From NCBI GenBank assembly GCA_902477765.1, contig CABSIM010000028.1:1-34864 (forward strand): 34,864 bases of DNA, read 5' to 3'. The notes under the pieces are model-generated. The model ran no database searches, was not told where the DNA came from, and saw only the letters and a program-made list of their open reading frames with translations. This DNA is from an uncultured Clostridiaceae bacterium (GTDB taxonomy: Bacteria; Bacillota; Clostridia; Lachnospirales; Lachnospiraceae). The first letter of the stretch is position 1. Each line of letters opens with the position of its first letter. The position numbers were made by a program, and so were the translations under genes. This document shows, one piece after another, positions 30,222-34,864 of this stretch.

Positions 30222-31247
30222 ATGGCGGAAACCATGGAGAATACTTTTGAAGCAAGAACTGATCTGGCGCTGGAAGAAAAGGAACGCTTTCCTGGGGACG
30301 GCGGGGAAATACAGGGAGTGGAGCTGAGGGAATGGAACCGGGAAAACGGTGCCATACGGATTACAGAAGTGGTTATAAAAAACCGGCAGGGAGCAGCGGA
30401 CATGGGAAAGCCGGTGGGAACCTATCTGACGCTGGAGGCACCGGTACTGGCCCGGAAAGACGAAAACGGAAGGAAAGCCGTGGCCAGAGAGCTGGCAGAC
30501 CAGCTGAGGCTTCTGTTTCAGCGCAGCGGTCTGTGCGGGGACCGGGGAACGATGCCGCCGGTTCTTGTGGTGGGGCTGGGAAATCCTGATGCCACACCGG
30601 ACGCCCTTGGTCCCCGGGTTCTGGACCAGCTTCGGATGACCAGGCATCTGTATCTGGAGTACGGAAAGGAATTTACGGAAGATAACGGTCTTCCGGTGCT
30701 CAGCGGAATCACTCCGGGGGTGATGGCGCAGACGGGAATGGAAACCGCGGAAATTCTCCGGGGAATCATCCGGGAAACATCCCCGGCGGCAGTTCTGGCG
30801 GTGGACGCCCTGGCGGCCCGGAGCGTACACCGCCTGGGAGTTACCATTCAGCTTGCTGATACGGGAATCCATCCGGGTTCCGGTGTGGGGAATCACAGAA
30901 ACAGCCTTACAAAAGAGAGCCTTGGCGTTCCGGTTTTCGCCCTGGGAGTTCCCACGGTGGTGGCTGCCGCCGCAGTGGTTCATGATACAGTGGATGCCAT
31001 GGTGGAAGTGCTGGAATCCGAAAGTGCCACCCGACAGTACGGAACCTTTATGGAAGGCCTCAGGCCGGAGGAACAGTATGAACTGATCCGGGAGATACTG
31101 GAACCCAGATTCGGCCCCATGTATGTGACACCTCACGATATCGATGAAAGGGTGGAGATGCTGAGCGGCACCATTTCAGAGGCGATCCGGGACGCATTCA
31201 GCCGGGATGTACGGACAGAAGAAGAAAAAGAAGGAATCTTTATATAA
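30222..31247 (+). CDS. gpr: Germination protease GPR
   Basis: GPR is the spore endopeptidase that degrades small acid-soluble proteins at germination; it is made as an inactive zymogen and trims its own N-terminus. The 341-residue protein has the conserved propeptide boundary ARTDLALEEKE. The catalytic core follows: VVGLGNPDATPDALGPRV, SGITPGVMAQTGMET, VLAVDALAARS and DTGIHPGSGVGNHR. The ATG at 30222 is chosen over the one at 30213, which leaves no spacing to the AAAGG sequence; the difference is three residues. It is expected to be transcribed in the forespore by sigma-F/G, but I could not identify such a promoter with confidence. spoIIP follows 77 bp downstream, as in bacilli. Confidence 0.96.
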   Translation: MAETMENTFEARTDLALEEKERFPGDGGEIQGVELREWNRENGAIRITEVVIKNRQGAADMGKPVGTYLTLEAPVLARKDENGRKAVARELADQLRLLFQRSGLCGDRGTMPPVLVVGLGNPDATPDALGPRVLDQLRMTRHLYLEYGKEFTEDNGLPVLSGITPGVMAQTGMETAEILRGIIRETSPAAVLAVDALAARSVHRLGVTIQLADTGIHPGSGVGNHRNSLTKESLGVPVFALGVPTVVAAAAVVHDTVDAMVEVLESESATRQYGTFMEGLRPEEQYELIREILEPRFGPMYVTPHDIDERVEMLSGTISEAIRDAFSRDVRTEEEKEGIFI

Positions 31248-31324
31248 GGCCTGAAACTTACCGGTAAAAATGGCAGGCATCCCACATAGAATAAAAATGG
31301 AAGGATTCAGCAGGCGGTGGGGGC

Positions 31325-32620
31325 ATGAGAAGAGGGTGGTTCTGGTTCAGAAGGATGGCAGGCATCCACAGGAGAAGTCTGCGGTCAGGCTTCGCGATCC
31401 TTTTTCTTGTGCTTTTCGCTGCGGCGGGAAGACGGAGCCTGGGAAATCTGGCAGAAAGCCTGATTGAACAGTATGGGGTACAGACCGCAGGAAGAATTCT
31501 GAAACAGGCATGTCCGGTGCTGTCCGCGGATCCGGAAGAAGAACTGAAAGGAGTACGGATGCGGCTGGAAAGCCCTCTGGAAATCTTTCTTTCTGAAGAA
31601 GAGGAGGAGGACTTCCGTAAAGATCCTGCGTATGAAAAGATTCTTGCAGAGGCAGGAGAAGATAAGGCCTTCCGGGGACAGAACGGCATGGAGCCGCCGG
31701 TAAAGACCGGAAACGGAGAGACGGAAACCGGGACCGGTGCGTCCGACGGCGGTGCAGGAGAGAATGCCGGCCAGGAAGAGGCCCGGGGAGACACCGCAAA
31801 AGCGGCTGTTCCGGGGACATCCAGGGAAGTTATTTCGGAAAAACAGGCCGGACAGACCCTGATTCTGGAAAAACTGGCAGATTATGATTATCTTATGAAA
31901 AATTTCTACAGTGTCCATCCCACCACCACTGCGGGCCGGGATGTGATGAATGCGGAAAAGTTTCTTTCCATGGATTTTTCACTGGAAAAAAACGGAGAAG
32001 AACCCCAGATTCTAATCTATCATACCCATTCTCAGGAAGAATTTTCGGATTATCCGGAAAACCCGGATGCCACCATCGTGGGAGTCGGTGCATATCTGGC
32101 TGAACTGCTGGAAAAAAAGGGATACAGGGTGATCCACGATGAAAGCGTATATGATCTCAGAGACGGGAAACTGGACAGAAGTCAGGCGTATACATATGCT
32201 CTGGACGGAATCACGGGGATTCTTCAGGAACACCCTTCCATTGAAGTGGTGCTGGATATCCACAGGGACGGAGTCGGAGAAGATGTTCATCTGGTACAGG
32301 ACATCAACGGAAAACCAACTGCGCAGATCATGTTTTTCAACGGCATGTCCCAGACTCCGGACGGACCCATTGAATATCTTCCCAATCCCAACCGGGATTC
32401 CAATCTGGGTTTCAGTTTTCAGCTGCAGCTGGAAGCTGCCGGCCGTTATCCGGGATTCACGAGGAAAATATATCTGAAAGGCCTGCGCTACAATGAGCAT
32501 GTGCGGGCGCGTTCGGCTCTGATTGAAGTGGGAGCCCAGACCAATACATATGAAGAGGCCAGAAATGCCATGGAACCTCTGGCCGAGCTGCTGGAACTGG
32601 TGCTTTCGGGGGATACGTAG
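31325..32620 (+). CDS. spoIIP: Stage II sporulation protein P (peptidoglycan hydrolase)
   Basis: SpoIIP is the amidase/endopeptidase of the SpoIID-SpoIIM-SpoIIP machine that removes septal peptidoglycan and drives engulfment. The 431-residue protein has a basic N-terminus, one membrane segment (about residues 20-36) and an acidic, low-complexity linker (about 90-165). The SpoIIP catalytic domain contains LIYHTHSQEEF (H233 and H235), VVLDIHRDG, LPNPNRDSNLGFSFQLQL and EVGAQTNT. The ATG at 31325 follows a GGTGGGGGC stretch; another ATG at 31355 would cut into the membrane anchor's basic flank. A CATAGAAT at 31285-31292 resembles a sigma-E -10, but no -35 was convincing. Linkage to gpr is conserved in spore formers. 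Confidence 0.94.
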   Translation: MRRGWFWFRRMAGIHRRSLRSGFAILFLVLFAAAGRRSLGNLAESLIEQYGVQTAGRILKQACPVLSADPEEELKGVRMRLESPLEIFLSEEEEEDFRKDPAYEKILAEAGEDKAFRGQNGMEPPVKTGNGETETGTGASDGGAGENAGQEEARGDTAKAAVPGTSREVISEKQAGQTLILEKLADYDYLMKNFYSVHPTTTAGRDVMNAEKFLSMDFSLEKNGEEPQILIYHTHSQEEFSDYPENPDATIVGVGAYLAELLEKKGYRVIHDESVYDLRDGKLDRSQAYTYALDGITGILQEHPSIEVVLDIHRDGVGEDVHLVQDINGKPTAQIMFFNGMSQTPDGPIEYLPNPNRDSNLGFSFQLQLEAAGRYPGFTRKIYLKGLRYNEHVRARSALIEVGAQTNTYEEARNAMEPLAELLELVLSGDT

Positions 32621-32628
32621 GAAAAATC

Positions 32629-32657
32629 TTGCACGGAGTCTGAAATGATGGTATATT
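32629..32657 (+). promoter_or_regulatory. Probable sigma-A promoter of lepA
   Basis: TTGCAC (32629-32634), a 17-bp spacer and TATATT (32652-32657), 8 bp after the spoIIP stop. The first 15 bases differ at only one position from the promoter-like sequence at 34723. It gives lepA vegetative expression independent of the sporulation genes upstream. Confidence 0.7.
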
Positions 32658-32739
32658 TTAATAGATATTACCCTGGGACCAGTCTGTCCGGGGCTCCTCT
32701 GCGGAGGCAGGAGAATTTACAGAAAAGAGAGGTAAGGAA

Positions 32740-34554
32740 ATGGCAGCTGCTGATCAGAGCAAAATCAGAAATTTCAGCATTATCGCTCACATTGACCATG
32801 GCAAGTCGACCCTTGCGGATAGAATCATAGAAAAGACGGGACTGCTCACCAGCAGGGAGATGCAGGCTCAGGTACTGGACAACATGGATCTGGAACGGGA
32901 ACGTGGAATCACCATCAAATCCCAGGCAGTCCGTACGGTTTACAAGGCAAAAGACGGACAGGAATATATTTTCAACCTGATCGATACACCCGGGCATGTG
33001 GATTTCAACTATGAAGTGTCAAGAAGTCTCGCGGCCTGTGACGGCGCCATTCTGGTGGTGGACGCGGCTCAGGGCATTGAGGCCCAGACGCTGGCCAACG
33101 TCTATCTGGCCCTGGATCATGATCTGGAAGTATTCCCGGTGATCAACAAGATCGACCTGCCCAGTGCGGATCCGGACCGGGTGGCGGAAGAAATCGAAGA
33201 CGTGATCGGACTTGAGGCCCATGATGCCCCGAGGATTTCCGCCAAAATGGGAATCGGCATCGATGAGGTGCTGGAGGCCATTGTTCATAAGATACCGGCT
33301 CCATCGGGAGATCCCCAGGCACCGCTGCAGGCACTGATTTTTGATTCCCTCTATGATTCCTATCGTGGCGTGATTGTTTTCTGCCGTATTATGGAAGGAA
33401 CCGTGAAAAAAGGAACCCCCATCCGCATGATGGCCACCGGTGCTTCTTACGATGTGGTGGAAGTGGGCTATTTCGGTGCAGGCCAGTTTATTCCCTGCGA
33501 CAGTCTGGATGCAGGCATGGTGGGATATATAACCGCCAGCATCAAGAACGTCAGGGATACCCGGGTCGGCGATACCATTACAAACAGGGACAACCCCTGT
33601 GCAGAGCCGCTTCCCGGATATAAAAAGGTAACGCCCATGGTATACTGCGGGCTGTACCCGGCAGATGGGGCCAAGTATCCGGAACTGCGGGACGCGCTGG
33701 AAAAACTGAAGCTGAATGACGCATCTCTGTTTTTCGAACCGGAAACTTCTGTGGCTCTGGGATTCGGCTTCCGCTGCGGCTTCCTGGGCCTGCTCCATCT
33801 GGAGATCATACAGGAAAGGCTGGAGAGAGAATACAATCTGGATCTGGTAACCACGGCCCCCAGTGTTGTGTATCGGGTACACAAGACCAATGGAGAGGTC
33901 TTTGACCTGACCAATCCCACCAATCTTCCTGATCCGTCGGAAATCGAATATATGGAAGAACCCATCGTTACGGCAGAGATCATGGTGACTACGGAATTTG
34001 TGGGGGCCATCATGAAACTTTGCCAGGAGCGGCGCGGTGTGTATCTGGGCATGGAATATATCGAGACCACCAGAGCACTTCTGAAATATGAGCTTCCCCT
34101 CAATGAAATCATTTATGACTTCTTTGACGCGCTGAAATCCCGGTCCAGAGGATATGCGTCCTTTGATTATGATCTGAAAGGATATGAAAAATCCGATCTG
34201 GTGAAGCTGGACATTCTGATCAACAAGGAAGAGGTGGATGCCCTGTCCTTCATCGTCTTCGGCGGTTCCGCCTACGAGCGGGGAAGAAAGATGTGCGAAA
34301 AACTGAAGGACGAGATCCCGCGGCATCTGTTTGAGATTCCCATTCAGGCTGCGGTGGGAGGAAAAGTCATTGCCAGAGAAACCGTGAAGGCCATGAGAAA
34401 AGACGTTCTGGCGAAGTGTTACGGCGGTGACATCACACGTAAGAAGAAGCTGCTGGAGAAACAGAAAGAAGGAAAGAAACGGATGCGTCAGGTAGGCAAC
34501 GTGGAGATTCCGCAGAAGGCCTTCATGAGTGTCCTGAAGCTGGATGAGGAATGA
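32740..34554 (+). CDS. lepA: Translation elongation factor 4
   Basis: LepA/EF4 is a ribosome-associated GTPase related to EF-G that can back-translocate or remodel stalled ribosomes and aids initiation or biogenesis. The 604-residue length is exact for the family. The G domain has AHIDHGKS (residues 16-23), RGITIK, DTPGHVDF and NKIDLP. EF-G-like domains II, III and V follow. The LepA-specific C-terminal domain with SRGYASFDYDLKGYEKSDLVKLDILIN and GGKVIARE ends in KKRMRQVGNVEIPQKAFMSVLK. The ribosome site GAGAGGTAAGGAA precedes the ATG. A terminator follows at 34599-34643. Confidence 0.98.
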   Translation: MAAADQSKIRNFSIIAHIDHGKSTLADRIIEKTGLLTSREMQAQVLDNMDLERERGITIKSQAVRTVYKAKDGQEYIFNLIDTPGHVDFNYEVSRSLAACDGAILVVDAAQGIEAQTLANVYLALDHDLEVFPVINKIDLPSADPDRVAEEIEDVIGLEAHDAPRISAKMGIGIDEVLEAIVHKIPAPSGDPQAPLQALIFDSLYDSYRGVIVFCRIMEGTVKKGTPIRMMATGASYDVVEVGYFGAGQFIPCDSLDAGMVGYITASIKNVRDTRVGDTITNRDNPCAEPLPGYKKVTPMVYCGLYPADGAKYPELRDALEKLKLNDASLFFEPETSVALGFGFRCGFLGLLHLEIIQERLEREYNLDLVTTAPSVVYRVHKTNGEVFDLTNPTNLPDPSEIEYMEEPIVTAEIMVTTEFVGAIMKLCQERRGVYLGMEYIETTRALLKYELPLNEIIYDFFDALKSRSRGYASFDYDLKGYEKSDLVKLDILINKEEVDALSFIVFGGSAYERGRKMCEKLKDEIPRHLFEIPIQAAVGGKVIARETVKAMRKDVLAKCYGGDITRKKKLLEKQKEGKKRMRQVGNVEIPQKAFMSVLKLDEE

Positions 34555-34598
34555 CAAAGACGTCCTTTTCCGGAAGTAAAAATAAATCCCGAGAGGAC

Positions 34599-34643
34599 CC
34601 GGCAAAAAGCGATATCATGAAGATGATATCGCTTTTTTGCCGG
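34599..34643. terminator. Strong terminator of lepA
   Basis: A long perfect stem, AAAAAGCGATATCAT (34604-34618) with its complement (34623-34637), is closed by a GAAG tetraloop and followed by T residues. Outer CCGG/CCGG bases extend the pairing. The A/T runs on both sides make it usable in both directions. Confidence 0.92.
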
Positions 34644-34722
34644 AAACAGGTTCCGGGGATGAAACAGACAGGAAACTCTGTATTTACGGCTCAGACATAT
34701 GCCCTGCGGATCAGGTGACAGG

Positions 34723-34752
34723 TTGCACGGGGTCTGAGGCATATGGTATAAT
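34723..34752 (+). promoter_or_regulatory. Probable promoter leading into the repeat at the right edge
   Basis: TTGCAC (34723-34728), an 18-bp spacer and TATAAT (34747-34752). The -10 is the left end of the 102-bp repeat. The gene served lies beyond the window edge. The remainder of 34644-34722 shows only a small CCGGAA-ACAGG-TTCCGG hairpin. Confidence 0.6.
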
Positions 34753-34847
34753 AACCGCGGAGCGGTTATTATACCTGCGCATGCCGGATTCTGCGTTCAC
34801 CGCAGAAGACCGGGCGCAAAATGAGAATAGCATGTCCGGAGGACATG
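34746..34847 (+). repeat. 102-bp palindromic repeat element, copy B
   Basis: This is the same length as copy A (20795-20896) and aligns to it without gaps at about 80% identity. Hairpin 1 has perfect 12-bp arms (34747-34758 and 34762-34773) around GGA. Hairpin 2 is TTCTGCG-5-CGCAGAA (34789-34807). Hairpin 3 is CATGTCC-GGA-GGACATG (34831-34847). A further unit starts directly afterwards. Confidence 0.88.
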
Positions 34848-34864
34848 TTATAATAACCGCGGAG
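34848..34864 (+). repeat. Start of a tandem third copy of the 102-bp repeat (truncated by window)
   Basis: TATAATAACCGCGGAG at 34849-34864 repeats the left end of copy B (34747-34762) exactly, in register with a 102-bp period. The window ends inside hairpin 1, so a full copy cannot be confirmed; because hairpin 1 is self-complementary, the orientation is also open. Confidence 0.6.

Noticed and set aside
33019..34605. Leftward open frame of 528 codons antisense to lepA
   Set aside because: It mirrors the codon structure of lepA, and its translation is rich in His/Phe/Cys without domain features.
34746..34864. CRISPR array
   Set aside because: The 102-bp units are contiguous, without unique spacers, and no cas genes are present.

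Overview
This window is chromosomal core DNA from an anaerobic, endospore-forming member of the Clostridia, most likely a Lachnospiraceae species. The evidence is a Firmicutes-type division and cell wall (dcw) cluster running straight into spoIIGA-sigE, the pair gpr-spoIIP, a Spo0E-family gene, and balanced base composition with strong GGAGG ribosome binding sites. The family assignment is inferred from gene content and protein character, not from a database search. No rRNA, tRNA, CRISPR array, phage or insertion sequence was seen.

Layout. Positions 1-2.8 kb carry two leftward genes, ychF and an AbgA-like M20 amidohydrolase. The amidohydrolase promoter is divergent from a rightward lgt-spo0E-like operon, and a perfect Spo0A box lies between the two promoters. 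From 4.1 to 17.9 kb is the dcw cluster: MraZ operator, mraZ, rsmH, ftsL, a class B PBP, a YkgJ-type cysteine-cluster gene, a second class B PBP (SpoVD/FtsI type), mraY, murD, ftsW/spoVE, murA, divIB/ftsQ, ftsZ. Extra promoters precede mraY and ftsZ, and a terminator follows ftsZ. After about 480 bp with no recognisable gene, spoIIGA-sigE is driven by a promoter with the long -35/-10 spacing typical of Spo0A-activated spoIIG promoters.

From 20.0 to 20.7 kb a leftward zinc-ribbon membrane protein gene is preceded by a 102-bp palindromic repeat. From 21.0 to 29.7 kb comes a rightward run: degV, an orphan sensor kinase, a GerMN-domain lipoprotein, comEC, a CcdA-TlpA fusion, an Rrf2-family regulator and holA. 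Leftward rpsT follows behind a shared bidirectional terminator. Then come gpr, spoIIP and lepA rightward. The window ends in a second, tandemly arranged copy of the 102-bp repeat.

How the genes work together. The dcw block makes lipid II (MurA, MurD, MraY) and the divisome that polymerises it (FtsZ, FtsL, DivIB, FtsW and two class B PBPs). SpoIIGA-SigE, SpoIIP and Gpr act in sequence during sporulation: mother-cell sigma activation, septal peptidoglycan removal during engulfment, and spore-protein degradation at germination. The Spo0E-like phosphatase may damp Spo0A. The kinase-GerMN lipoprotein pair looks like an envelope-sensing unit. The CcdA-TlpA/Rrf2 pair looks like an extracytoplasmic thiol-redox module with its own regulator.

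The least expected items are the 102-bp three-hairpin repeat family with -10 hexamers built into its left end, the probable ATT start codon of comEC, the Spo0A box in front of a spo0E-like operon, and a perfect palindrome inside the ftsZ promoter spacer.
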